The notes: a model not told the origin generated them from the letters alone. 38,937 nt of DNA from Pseudomonadota bacterium (GCA_023430045.1 JAEZCF010000145.1:1-38937), one strand, 5' to 3'; numbered from the stretch's first letter, positions 31,786 through 38,937 are shown. Program-made: numbers and translations.

Positions 31786-34110
31786 ATGCGTATCGACTTC
31801 ATCGAAGTGGCAAATTTTCGGAAGCTTCTTGCGACTCGGATAGATATCGCGACGGAGTCTACAGTCTTTGTAGGTGCCAATAACAGCGGCAAGACATCGT
31901 CAATGGTTGCCATGAGACGCTTCTTGGTGGACCAGCGCGACTTCAACATCAACGACTTCACGCTAAGTCATTGGCCGGTCATCAATGATCTGGGAAGCGC
32001 CTGGGAAGCAGAGTCACAAGAAGGTGAGCCCACCGAATTCGACTGGGGCTCGATCTCGCCAGCGCTTGATGTTTGGCTGCAAGTTCCTGACAACCAGCTC
32101 CACTACGTCCAAGGGATTCTCCCCACACTCGATTGGGACGGAAGTGCCATCGGCGTCCGCCTCCGTTACGAGCCGAAGAACGCGGACGACTTCAAACGAG
32201 AATATCTCAACGCAAGGTCCGCCACTAAAACGGTAATGTCAGCGGCGTCGGCACTAGAAGACGGAGAAGACCCCTTCTCACTCTGGCCGAAGTCGATGAT
32301 TGACTTCCTTTCCAGACGACTTCGCTCAACATTTGAGGTCAAGGCGTATCTACTCGATCCAGCTCTATTGGATGACCCTGAAGATGGCTATGCGAACCCG
32401 CAGCCACTCCCGGCCGGAAGTGAGCCCCTCAAGAATGACCCTTTCAAGGGGCTGATACGTATCGATGAGATCAGCGCCCAACGTGGACTTGGCTGGACCG
32501 CCTCCAGCAGCGTAAGCGGAGAAGATGCGGATTCTGAAACTTCTCGTTTAGGAAAGAGGCTGTCTACCCAGCTCCGCGGTTACTACTCACAACATTTGGA
32601 CCCTTTCGATCAACCGGAAGAAAAGGACCTAAAAGCCCTTCAGGCCCTTCACCAGGCTCGGGTCGCCTTCGGCAAGCAGCTTTCAGAGTCCTTTGAGCCA
32701 GCGCTTAATGAGCTTGAGACAGTGGGCTATCCGGGGCTGACTGACCCAAAGCTGCGCCTTGCTGCGGATCTGCGCCCCTTGGATGCGTTGAACCATGGGT
32801 CTGCTGTGCATTACGAGGTTCCCACGCACCTGGCCGGGGTAGGCTTTTCCAATCGTCTACCCGAGGAGTCCAATGGACTGGGCTACCAAAACCTGGTGTC
32901 GATGGTTTTCGCACTCATGAGCTTCCGCGATAAATGGATGCGAGTAGGTAAGGCATCGAAACAAGCTTTGTCGGCAGAAGACAACATTCCGCCGCTCCAC
33001 TTGGTATTGGTAGAGGAGCCTGAAGCCCATCTTCACGCTCAAGTTCAACAGGTCTTCATCGCCCACGCATACGCCGTGCTGCGGAAGCATGAAAGTTTGG
33101 GTGACTCCACCGACTTCCATACTCAAATGGTGGTCAGCACGCACTCGAGCCATCTAGCTCATGAAGCTGATTTCACGTCCTTGCGCTACTTCCGCCGCAT
33201 GCCTGTGAAGGCATTAAAGGGTTCCGTCCCGGTATCTCAGGTTGTCAATCTTTCGAAGATTTTTGGAACTGACAACGACACGACCCGATTCGTAAAGCGC
33301 TACCTAAAGATCACCCACTGCGATCTTTTCTTTGCCGATGGCGCAATCCTCGTTGAAGGACCTGCCGAGCGCATGGTCGTCCCGCACATGGTTCGATGCC
33401 GATCCGACTACAAGTATCTCCGGCACTGCTACATCACCTGGCTAGAAATCGGAGGCAGTCATGCCCACCGCCTTCGGCCTCTTCTCACCAAGCTCGGCCT
33501 CAACACGCTGATCGTTACGGACTTGGACGCCAAGACAACAGCTGGAGCCAAGGCGGTTCCGACACGATCCGCCGGACAACTGTCGCGAAACCAAACGATT
33601 AAGACTTGGGCACCGAAGGAGGACTCCATCGATGCACTGCTGGATATGCCTGAGGCATCACTTGCCGATATGCATGACACCGGTTTCGGCTTCCGCGTAG
33701 CCTATCAACAACCCGTCAAAGTTGACTTCGGCGGGAGTTCGGGCGTCGAAGCGATTGCGAACACTTTCGAAGATGCGCTTGTCTATCAAAACTTGGAATT
33801 CTTCAAATCGCTTTCTGGCGGCGGCTTGGCCAAGGCAATTCGAGAATCAATCGCAGGTTCGGGTGACACTGTCGAGCTCTCTCAGCTGATTCAAGCGGCG
33901 TTGAAGAATGGGGACAAGGCAGAGTTCTCAATGACCCTGCTAGAAAGCAGCAAGCTCGACCAAGTCGACCTTCCAGACTACATTCACAGGGGTCTTCTCT
34001 GGCTAATCGCCCAGCTAAAGCGTAAAGAAGATGAGGTCGCTGGAAAACTTCCAATAACTCCTTTGACCACTGGCAACGCAGCAGCGACCGAAGCGGAGGT
34101 GACGTCGTGA
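31786..34110 (+). CDS. Gabija GajA-like OLD-family ATPase/TOPRIM nuclease
   Basis: The 774-residue protein has an N-terminal ABC-type ATPase domain: Walker A GANNSGKT (30-37) and Walker B LVLVEEPEAHLHAQ (406-419). It is followed by a TOPRIM nuclease domain: E524 in AILVEGPAERMVV, then D579 and D581 in IVTDLDAKT. This is the OLD class 2 plan. In Gabija, GajA cuts phage DNA after nucleotide-depletion sensing and pairs with helicase GajB. The founding GajA is about 580 residues, so this one carries about 200 extra, seen mainly between the Walker motifs and at the C-terminus (730-774). A ribosome site (AGGGA) precedes the ATG at 31786. The stop overlaps the helicase start by four bases. A variant Gabija or related OLD-helicase system is likely. 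Confidence 0.88.
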   Translation: MRIDFIEVANFRKLLATRIDIATESTVFVGANNSGKTSSMVAMRRFLVDQRDFNINDFTLSHWPVINDLGSAWEAESQEGEPTEFDWGSISPALDVWLQVPDNQLHYVQGILPTLDWDGSAIGVRLRYEPKNADDFKREYLNARSATKTVMSAASALEDGEDPFSLWPKSMIDFLSRRLRSTFEVKAYLLDPALLDDPEDGYANPQPLPAGSEPLKNDPFKGLIRIDEISAQRGLGWTASSSVSGEDADSETSRLGKRLSTQLRGYYSQHLDPFDQPEEKDLKALQALHQARVAFGKQLSESFEPALNELETVGYPGLTDPKLRLAADLRPLDALNHGSAVHYEVPTHLAGVGFSNRLPEESNGLGYQNLVSMVFALMSFRDKWMRVGKASKQALSAEDNIPPLHLVLVEEPEAHLHAQVQQVFIAHAYAVLRKHESLGDSTDFHTQMVVSTHSSHLAHEADFTSLRYFRRMPVKALKGSVPVSQVVNLSKIFGTDNDTTRFVKRYLKITHCDLFFADGAILVEGPAERMVVPHMVRCRSDYKYLRHCYITWLEIGGSHAHRLRPLLTKLGLNTLIVTDLDAKTTAGAKAVPTRSAGQLSRNQTIKTWAPKEDSIDALLDMPEASLADMHDTGFGFRVAYQQPVKVDFGGSSGVEAIANTFEDALVYQNLEFFKSLSGGGLAKAIRESIAGSGDTVELSQLIQAALKNGDKAEFSMTLLESSKLDQVDLPDYIHRGLLWLIAQLKRKEDEVAGKLPITPLTTGNAAATEAEVTS

Positions 34111-35942
34111 TAAAGGCAGACCATCCTGTCGAGAATGATGTCGATCAGGCTGCTGACGCGCTCATTGCCCGATGCCTGAACCCTGGGAACCCGAAAAGCT
34201 TTTTCCTCTTCGCCGGCGCCGGGTCTGGGAAGACCAGATCATTGGTGGCAGCCTTAGAGCATATTCAAGCCAAGTGGGGTGAGGGACTCCGCCGTCAAGG
34301 CAAGCGAGTGGGCGTCATCACCTTCACCAATGCTGCATCCGATGAGATCAAGCGACGGATTCAGTTCGATGCGCTCTTCGACGTCCGCACAATCCACAGC
34401 TTTGCCTGGTCTCTGATCGAAGGCCTAAATTACGACATTCGAGAGTGGCTAAAAATTAAGATCGCTGAGGATCTATCTGATCTGCGAGAAAAGGAAGCGA
34501 ACGGTCGCGCGGGGAAAGCATCAGAGGACCGTAAATTCAAGATCGAAGCGGGCACCAAACGCCTAATGGCCTTGCCGAACATAAGAACCTTCATCTACAG
34601 CCCAACAGGAACAAACCGAACACGCGATGCACTGAATCATGCGGAAGTCATTCGCATTGCGGCTGACTTCCTACAGTCTAAATCACGCATGCAGAGCATT
34701 TTCGTAGGCCGCTACCCCATCCTTCTTGTCGATGAGAGCCAGGACACGAACAAGCACCTTATCGACGCGCTGTTCGAAGTGGCAGACAAGCAGGCAGGGG
34801 TTTTTTCTCTGGGCCTGATTGGGGACACGATGCAGCAAATTTACGCCGACGGTAAGGAGAGGCTTGGTACCGATCTTCCCTCCACATGGGAGACGCCTGG
34901 AAAGCAAATGAATCATCGATGCCCTAAACGCATCGTCTCACTTCTGAATAAGGTCCGAAGCACCGTAGACCCTCACCAGCAACGACCACGAACAGACGCG
35001 CCTGAAGGCACTGTTCGACTTTTCATTGCCCCATCAAGCATCGACAATAAGATTGAGCTGGAGGGTCGGGTCGCTGCGCGAATGGCAGAGATAAGCCTAG
35101 ACAGCCAATGGCTGCAAGGGGAAGCAGTCAAGACTCTTACGCTTGAGCATAGAATGGCTGCCGCTAGGCTGGGGTGTCTAGACGTATTTGTGGCGCTTTA
35201 CGACATCGATTCGACAAGCCTATTAAATGGCACTCAACCACTTGCGACCTTTTTTACTGACCAAGTGTTGCCCTTGGTCAACGCACACCAGCGAGGCGAT
35301 CGATTCGCTCTCATGCAGATACTGAAGACGTTCTCACCGCTGGTAAGCGTGGAGAAGCTCAGGGGAGCTCCTGGCAAAGCTCATCTTGCAGAGGCTCAAT
35401 CAGCCGTGAATGAGCTAGTGCTGCTCTTTGTCGATGGCCAAGACCCGACTCTCCAGGATATTCTTATCCGCATCTTCGAGCGGCGCCTACTGCAAATTCC
35501 AGAAAGACTTGCTGCGTGGACGAGTGCCTCTGACGAAGAGATCACCGAGGACGTGGAGGAAGGAGAAAACGATGACCGGAGCAGACTGATTGATCGCCTT
35601 CTGGCGTGCCCTTTCTCACAGATCAGTCCGCTGGCGACCTACCTCTCTCGAAAGGCGCGTTTCGACACCCATCAAGGCGTGAAGGGACTAGAATTCGAAC
35701 GGGTCATGGTCATCATGGATGATCAAGAAGCACGCGGCTTCATGTTCAAGTATGAAGACCTGTTTGGGCGGAAAACGGAGGGGAAGACCTTGGAGGCGAC
35801 TAGACGACTTTTCTACGTGACCGCCAGCAGGGCCACAAAAAGCCTCGCGCTTGTCGCTTACACCGACGACGTAGCGCGGGTAAGGAAGTTCTTGCTAGAT
35901 AATGCGTGGTTTAGCGAAGAGGAAGTGCTGTCTATGGTCTGA
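34107..35942 (+). CDS. Gabija GajB-like UvrD/PcrA-family helicase
   Basis: This is a 611-residue superfamily 1 helicase. Motif I is AGAGSGKT (36-43), motif Ia VGVITFTNAASDEIKRRI, motif II VDESQDTN (D209, E210, Q212), motif V THQGVKGLEFERVMVIMDD near residues 520-538, and motif VI RRLFYVTASRATKSL. The founding GajB is about 495 residues; this one has an acidic insertion around 478-495 (DEEITEDVEEGENDDRSR) and a longer 2A/2B region. The start is GTG at 34107, overlapping the GajA-like stop (GTGA), so the two are translationally coupled. It probably senses or processes DNA ends for the nuclease. It ends before a hairpin at 36003. Confidence 0.9.
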   Translation: MIKADHPVENDVDQAADALIARCLNPGNPKSFFLFAGAGSGKTRSLVAALEHIQAKWGEGLRRQGKRVGVITFTNAASDEIKRRIQFDALFDVRTIHSFAWSLIEGLNYDIREWLKIKIAEDLSDLREKEANGRAGKASEDRKFKIEAGTKRLMALPNIRTFIYSPTGTNRTRDALNHAEVIRIAADFLQSKSRMQSIFVGRYPILLVDESQDTNKHLIDALFEVADKQAGVFSLGLIGDTMQQIYADGKERLGTDLPSTWETPGKQMNHRCPKRIVSLLNKVRSTVDPHQQRPRTDAPEGTVRLFIAPSSIDNKIELEGRVAARMAEISLDSQWLQGEAVKTLTLEHRMAAARLGCLDVFVALYDIDSTSLLNGTQPLATFFTDQVLPLVNAHQRGDRFALMQILKTFSPLVSVEKLRGAPGKAHLAEAQSAVNELVLLFVDGQDPTLQDILIRIFERRLLQIPERLAAWTSASDEEITEDVEEGENDDRSRLIDRLLACPFSQISPLATYLSRKARFDTHQGVKGLEFERVMVIMDDQEARGFMFKYEDLFGRKTEGKTLEATRRLFYVTASRATKSLALVAYTDDVARVRKFLLDNAWFSEEEVLSMV

Positions 35943-36002
35943 AAGCGCTTCGCATTCGAGATGCCGCTGGCAACCGGCTGCCCTCCCTCCTATCGCCTCA
36001 AT

Positions 36003-36030
36003 GTTCCGGCCGACAGCTGTTGGCCGGAAC
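36003..36030. terminator. Hairpin between the helicase gene and the small minus-strand ORFs
   Basis: A 9-bp perfect stem (gttccggcc / ggccggaac) encloses a 10-base loop that can extend by acagctgt. It lies 60 bp after the helicase stop and just after the end of the opposite-strand ORF, in the right place for a bidirectional terminator. No strong T-run is present on either side. Confidence 0.5.
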
Positions 36031-36045
36031 CAACGAACTTTAAGC

Positions 36046-36204
36046 TTAAACGTTAGCTTCTTGCAGCTTGCTAAAGGCCCGGGAAAAAATATCCATAGCT
36101 AGGTCGGAGTCTTCATCAAGGTGTCCTCGATGACCGTAGGTGTCCGAATGCAGCGGCGCTGCCGTAAGTTTGACGGCAGCATCCAACGCTTCTTCTCGCT
36201 TCAT
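36046..36204 (-). CDS. Small hypothetical protein (52 residues)
   Basis: The frame MKREEALDAAVKLTAAPLHS ... HLDEDSDLAMDIFSRAFSKL is acidic and helical. GGAG lies seven bases before the ATG at 36204, a good site. The start overlaps the stop of another tiny ORF (ATGA), implying a two-gene mini-operon. No family is recognised. The position behind the Gabija-like pair suggests island cargo. The frame is open further up to 36243. Confidence 0.55.
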   Translation of the reverse strand: MKREEALDAAVKLTAAPLHSDTYGHRGHLDEDSDLAMDIFSRAFSKLQEANV

Positions 36205-36305
36205 TGCATAGCTCCTTGCGCCTCCATGGCGCTCCTTAAGCATGTCTCAAGCGTTGCCATTTTTGACCAAATCTGTTGGGCATAGGCCGACTCTTCCTGC
36301 GTCAT
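36201..36305 (-). CDS. Tiny hypothetical ORF (34 residues)
   Basis: The frame MTQEESAYAQQIWSKMATLE and on to EAQGAMQ stops inside the ATGA of the 52-residue ORF. The frame is open slightly further upstream into the 36321-36350 repeat, where it meets a stop. It is support for translational coupling rather than a recognised protein. It may be the truncated end of a longer gene. Confidence 0.35.
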   Translation of the reverse strand: MTQEESAYAQQIWSKMATLETCLRSAMEAQGAMQ

Positions 36306-36320
36306 CGTCCAGCGTTCGAT

Positions 36321-36350
36321 TGTAATGACCCACTGAATTTCTGCTCAGGT
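36321..36350 (+). repeat. Right copy of a 29-30-bp inverted repeat (IS-end-like)
   Basis: TGTAATGACCCA and TTTCTGCTCAGGT arms are separated by 5 bases. They are identical in both arms to the reverse complement of 24225-24253. Together the copies bracket 12 kb containing the PIN/HEPN segment and the Gabija-like pair. The sequence to its right (36351-36540) holds no supported gene and may be decayed IS DNA. Confidence 0.6.
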
Positions 36351-36549
36351 GTTACTTTCCCAAAAGGAGACACCGACGAGCGAAATGATGGAATAACAGA
36401 TTAAGCGCTGGACGAACGACCAGCGGCCGGTTGACGAGCGGCTCGAATGATGAGGGATACGCATGCGAGTATTTTCTCTGCATGCTTCCTGCCTTCCAAT
36501 CCGCCCAAAACCGTTGATTTCAATTCAAAATCAACGAGTTAGGATCGAT

Positions 36550-36568
36550 TGGCGGAGAAAGTGAGATT
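36550..36568 (-). repeat. Degenerate copy of the tRNA-Ser 3' end (candidate att site)
   Basis: The 19 bases tggcggagaaagtgagatt match the 3' end of tRNA-Ser, tggcggagagagtgggatt at 36917-36935, at 17 of 19 positions, in the same orientation. This is the expected scar of integration of an element at the tRNA 3' end, 367 bp away from the intact copy. Confidence 0.6.
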
Positions 36569-36895
36569 GTGAGGTGCATCCATGCACCTCACCCTTCCGC
36601 GCTGCGCGCTCCAGGGCCAGCCATTCGGCTGACCGGATTCGCTCCAGGCGAATCCGTCGAACCCGCCTGTCTCCGGCACCCAGCTCTCTCCCCAGATACG
36701 CAAAACGCCCCCTTTGGCGCCGCCTGACCTGCGGGCACTCCGAGTGGGATTGTGAGGTGCATCCATGCACCTCACCCTTCCGCGCTGCGCGCTCCAGGGC
36801 CAGCCATTCGGCTGTCCGGATTCGCTCCAGGCGAATCCGTCGAACCCGCCTGTCTCCTGCACCCAGCTCTCTCCACCAGATACGCAAAACGCCCC
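36561..36895. repeat. Two tandem 151-bp repeats next to tRNA-Ser
   Basis: Copies at 36561-36711 and 36744-36895 are nearly identical (a few substitutions and one inserted base). Each contains a palindrome gaggtgcat-cc-atgcacctc and a second hairpin ggattcgc-tccag-gcgaatcc, and ends in cagatacgcaaaacgcccc. The second copy's end forms the left arm of the tRNA terminator. Copies 1 and 2 differ mainly in the 33 bp that follow copy 1 (36712-36743). Confidence 0.85.
36729..36762 (+). repeat. Right att-like direct repeat of the tRNA-Ser island
   Basis: These 34 bases match 31314-31346 in about 28 positions and run into the start of the second 151-bp repeat. Together with the tRNA-end copy at 36550 they bound the Gabija-like island on its right side. 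Confidence 0.55.
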
Positions 36896-36919
36896 TTTCG
36901 GGGCGTCTTGCGTATCTGG
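36876..36919 (-). terminator. tRNA-Ser terminator hairpin overlapping the CCA end
   Basis: A 20-bp stem (36876-36895 with 36900-36919, one G-T pair) encloses a tttc loop. Read on the minus strand, the stem starts with the CCA of the tRNA itself, so the mature 3' end is paired in the precursor. The opposite arm contains a GTTTTG run rather than a clean T-tract. Confidence 0.7.
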
Positions 36920-37006
36920 CGGAGAGAGTGGGATTCGAACCCACGGAAGGTTTGACCCTTCGCCGGTTTTCAAGACCGGTGCCTTAAACCGCTCGGCCAT
37001 CTCTCC
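36917..37006 (-). tRNA. tRNA-Ser (anticodon UGA)
   Basis: This 90-nt tRNA on the minus strand begins GGAGAGATGGCCGAG and ends TCTCTCCGCCA with encoded CCA. The acceptor stem pairs GGAGAGA with TCTCTCC. The anticodon loop CTTGAAA has TGA at 36970-36972. A long variable arm (GCGAAGGGTCAAACCTTCCGT region) marks a class II serine tRNA. The T arm GTGGGTTCGAATCCCAC is intact. The 3' end is the integration target of the island to its left. Confidence 0.97.
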
Positions 37007-37114
37007 GATGTGCAGCGTCCCGGGGCATGACCGGGAGGGCCGTATTCTCGCACGCGGCCGGGGCGTTTGCCCATGCCGCGATGTCACGATATCGTCCCGC
37101 CCTGCCCCACACGC

Positions 37115-38107
37115 TCAGCCCGCATCCACCGCCAACGCGCCCAGCGCGGTCGCCTTGATCTTCTCCTTGGCCCGTTCGCAGGCGCCACCGCAGTCCAGCC
37201 GCGATGCTTCCAGCTGCGGTGGCAGGTGTTCGGCCAGGAAATCGATGAACACCCGCACCGCCGGCAGCAGGCCGCGACGCGAGGCGAATACGGCATGGCA
37301 GATGCCCTGCGGCAGCGACCAGTCCGGCAGCACCACTTCCAGTTCGCCGTTGCGCACGGCTTCGGCGCAGACGGTTTCCGGCAGCATGGTGATGCCGAAA
37401 CCGTCCTTGACCATGCTCTGCAGCAGCGGGAAATCGAAGCCGGCCACGCGCGGCTGCAGGTCCACGCGGCGCACCGCACCTTCGGGGCCATGCAGTTCCC
37501 ACCGCTGGCGCGCTTCGTCTTCGCTGATGCTCAGGGTGACGTGGCTGGTCAGCTCTTCGGGATCCTTCGGGCGGCCGGCGCGGTCCAGGTATTTCGGGCT
37601 GGCCACCAACAGTTCCTGCACCTGGCCGAAGCTGCGCATCACCAGGCTGCCATCGTCATCCAGCCGCGAACGCACGCGCAGCGCCACGTCGTAGCCTTCG
37701 TTGATGATGTCCACGCGGCGGTTGCTGATGTTCAGCTGCAGGCGCACTTTCGGGTACTGCTCCAGGAACTTCGGCAGCAGGCGTGGCAGTTGCATCTGCG
37801 CCAGCGATACCGGCACGCTGGCGCGCACCAGGCCGCGCGGTTCGGCGCTCAGCCGGTCCACCACTTCGCGGGCGGCCTGCGCTTCGGCCAGCATTGTCTG
37901 TGCGTGACGGTGCACGCTGGTGCCGACATCGGTCACCGCGAAACGCCGCGTGGACCGTTGCAACAATCGCACGCCAAGATCGGTTTCCAGCTGGCTGATG
38001 CGTCGGCTCAGGCGCGATTTCGGGATGCCCAGCGCGCGTTCGGCTGCGGCAAAACCGCCATGTTCGACCACCATGGCGAAGTAGTAGAGATCATTGAGGT
38101 CGTGCAT
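37115..38107 (-). CDS. LysR-family transcriptional regulator
   Basis: The 330-residue regulator has an N-terminal winged HTH (about 1-60; FAAAERALGIPKSRLSRRISQLETDLGVRLL) and a periplasmic-binding-protein-like effector domain (about 90-300). It belongs to the AaeR/CrgA-like group by the GLVRASVPVSLAQ and GYDVALRVR patterns. A C-terminal tail of about 25 residues carries CGGACERAKEKIKATALG. It is divergent from the azoreductase gene with a 120-bp shared intergenic region, so it most likely controls that gene. LysR proteins of this context respond to quinones or electrophiles in other bacteria; that is an inference here. Confidence 0.92.
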   Translation of the reverse strand: MHDLNDLYYFAMVVEHGGFAAAERALGIPKSRLSRRISQLETDLGVRLLQRSTRRFAVTDVGTSVHRHAQTMLAEAQAAREVVDRLSAEPRGLVRASVPVSLAQMQLPRLLPKFLEQYPKVRLQLNISNRRVDIINEGYDVALRVRSRLDDDGSLVMRSFGQVQELLVASPKYLDRAGRPKDPEELTSHVTLSISEDEARQRWELHGPEGAVRRVDLQPRVAGFDFPLLQSMVKDGFGITMLPETVCAEAVRNGELEVVLPDWSLPQGICHAVFASRRGLLPAVRVFIDFLAEHLPPQLEASRLDCGGACERAKEKIKATALGALAVDAG

Positions 38108-38227
38108 GTCGCAGTTCCATATCTAGAACAATACGTGGCATTCAACCACCTTTATCCTAAATTGGCAACAACCTATCGTGTCTCCCGTCAGAGGCGCTCC
38201 GCCTCGCCGGAATTACAGGTTACTGCC
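38108..38227. promoter_or_regulatory. Divergent promoter region between the LysR gene and azoR
   Basis: A 120-bp intergenic region serves both divergent genes. It is markedly A+T-rich compared with the genes (catatctagaacaatacg and cctttatcctaaattgg), as expected for promoters and a LysR operator. A tctaga palindrome lies at about 38123-38128. No exact -35/-10 pair could be fixed. Confidence 0.5.
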
Positions 38228-38806
38228 ATGAAACTGCTTCATATCGATGCCAGCGCGCTCGGCGATAATTCGGTGTCCCGCCAGCTCTCCGCTGCGGTCG
38301 TCGCGCGTTTCCGCGATCAGCTGGACGATCTGCAGGTGTCCTACCGCGATCTGGATGCGCAGCCGATTCCGCACCTGCGTGGCAGCTCGCTGGCGCAGGC
38401 CGATGCGGTCGAAGTGGCCGATGCCAGCCAGGTGATGCAGCAGTTCCTCGAAGCCGATGTGGTGGTGATCGGCGCGCCGATGTACAACTTCAGCATCCCT
38501 TCCACGCTGAAGGCCTGGATCGACCGCGTTGCGGTGGCCGGAAAGACCTTCAAGTACACCGAAAGCGGTGCGGTGGGCCTGGCCGGTGGCAAGCGCGTGA
38601 TCATCGCCAGCAGCCGCGGCGGCATCTACAGCGATTCGCCGGCCGATTTCCAGGAGCCGTTCCTGCGCCAGATCTTCGCCTTCATGGGCATCGACGACGT
38701 TGAGTTCGTGCGCGCCGAGGGCATCGCGTATTCGCCGAAGCATCGCGAAGAAGCGATCGCTGCGGCGCTGGCCAGCCTGCCGGACGCGGAGTTCGCCGCA
38801 GCCTGA
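38228..38806 (+). CDS. azoR: FMN-dependent NADH-azoreductase
   Basis: The 192-residue flavodoxin-like oxidoreductase uses FMN and NADH to reduce quinones and azo bonds and probably protects against thiol-reactive electrophiles. The start MKLLHIDASALGDNSVSRQLS has the FMN phosphate-binding loop. VVIGAPMYNFSIPSTLKAWIDRV is the conserved FMN and substrate region, and IIASSRGGIY is the third contact segment. Length and order match AzoR. The open frame upstream reaches far into the LysR antisense, but the ATG at 38228 gives the family N-terminus. Confidence 0.95.
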   Translation: MKLLHIDASALGDNSVSRQLSAAVVARFRDQLDDLQVSYRDLDAQPIPHLRGSSLAQADAVEVADASQVMQQFLEADVVVIGAPMYNFSIPSTLKAWIDRVAVAGKTFKYTESGAVGLAGGKRVIIASSRGGIYSDSPADFQEPFLRQIFAFMGIDDVEFVRAEGIAYSPKHREEAIAAALASLPDAEFAAA

Positions 38807-38885
38807 GTTCCAGGGTCGCCGGCGATTCCTCGTCGGTCGGCGGCCACGGGCTGGGAATCCCCTCCCCCTTCCAGCCCACCCCTGA

Positions 38886-38913
38886 CGGCCCTGCACTGCA
38901 GGGCCGTTTTTTT
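38886..38913 (+). terminator. Intrinsic terminator after azoR
   Basis: A perfect 9-bp GC-rich stem (cggccctgc / gcagggccg, loop act) is followed directly by seven T residues at 38907-38913. This is a classical rho-independent terminator 80 bp after the azoR stop. Confidence 0.93.
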
Positions 38914-38937
38914 CATGGGGCCTGCTAGGAATCAAGG

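Noticed and set aside
31786..35942. Reading the OLD/helicase pair as a plain DNA-repair operon (RecF/UvrD)
   Set aside because: The TOPRIM domain on the ATPase, the coupled overlap and the island position fit Gabija-type defence better.
36531..37087. Minus-strand frames containing MAERFKAPVLKTG-like sequence
   Set aside because: This is the translation of tRNA-Ser and the adjacent tandem repeats, a common false ORF.
37067..38227. The long N-terminal part of the open frame that includes azoR
   Set aside because: It runs antisense through the LysR gene; AzoR homology begins at 38228.
1..38937. CRISPR arrays and rRNA genes
   Set aside because: No regularly spaced direct repeats of CRISPR type and no rRNA-like sequence were seen; the tandem units at 36561-36895 number only two and contain palindromes.

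Overview
The window looks like a chromosomal segment of a Stenotrophomonas species (Xanthomonadaceae). The evidence is the high G+C, housekeeping genes of xanthomonad type (orn, tadA, mntR, azoR with a divergent LysR gene), and a cluster of short palindromes ending in GTAG that match the SMAG repeats known from S. maltophilia. The species cannot be fixed from sequence alone.

Layout. 1-4.0 kb, mostly minus strand: an EcsC-family protein, GTAG palindromes, oligoribonuclease, an overlapping mntR-tadA pair and an orphan D12-class DNA adenine methyltransferase. 4.0-12 kb, plus strand: a small NAD(P)-binding protein, a large Oar-like TonB-dependent receptor, and a tightly overlapping three-gene molybdenum hydroxylase operon (2Fe-2S, FAD/4Fe-4S and Moco subunits) of the PaoABC aldehyde oxidoreductase type. 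12-23.2 kb: small membrane and zinc-ribbon proteins, a DUF1543 protein, an unrecognised 873-residue protein with two divergent C-terminal repeats, a BLUF photoreceptor, two GGDEF diguanylate cyclases (one PAS-linked, one membrane-bound with an intact inhibitory site), and a DUF6265 protein.

23.3-28.6 kb is an accessory segment of visibly lower G+C: a C-terminally anchored unknown protein, a protein with a HEPN-like C-terminal domain, a small ORF, a PD-(D/E)xK-type nuclease candidate and a PIN-domain protein. It abuts the 3' remnant of a DUF2268-type protease gene at 28.65 kb, so it probably replaced or broke that gene. 29-31 kb returns to host-like DNA (two small membrane proteins and a frameshifted SGNH-hydrolase lipoprotein), then comes an IS3-family remnant cut off at 31.31 kb.

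31.3-36.9 kb is a second island ending at a tRNA-Ser(UGA) gene. It holds an integrase-like C-terminal remnant, a two-gene Gabija-like defence operon (OLD-family ATPase/TOPRIM nuclease plus UvrD-like helicase, both longer than the founding pair), two tiny overlapping ORFs, and a repeat-rich zone with a degenerate copy of the tRNA 3' end and two 151-bp tandem repeats. A 33-34-bp imperfect direct repeat occurs at 31,314 and 36,729, and a 29-30-bp inverted repeat at 24,225 and 36,321. The second pair suggests that related mobile DNA shaped both islands. 37-38.9 kb is core DNA: a LysR regulator divergent from an FMN-dependent azoreductase that ends in a clear intrinsic terminator.

The most interesting parts are the two islands. 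The Gabija-like pair belongs to a known class of anti-phage system. The HEPN/nuclease/PIN segment has the composition of a defence cluster but matches no system I can name.
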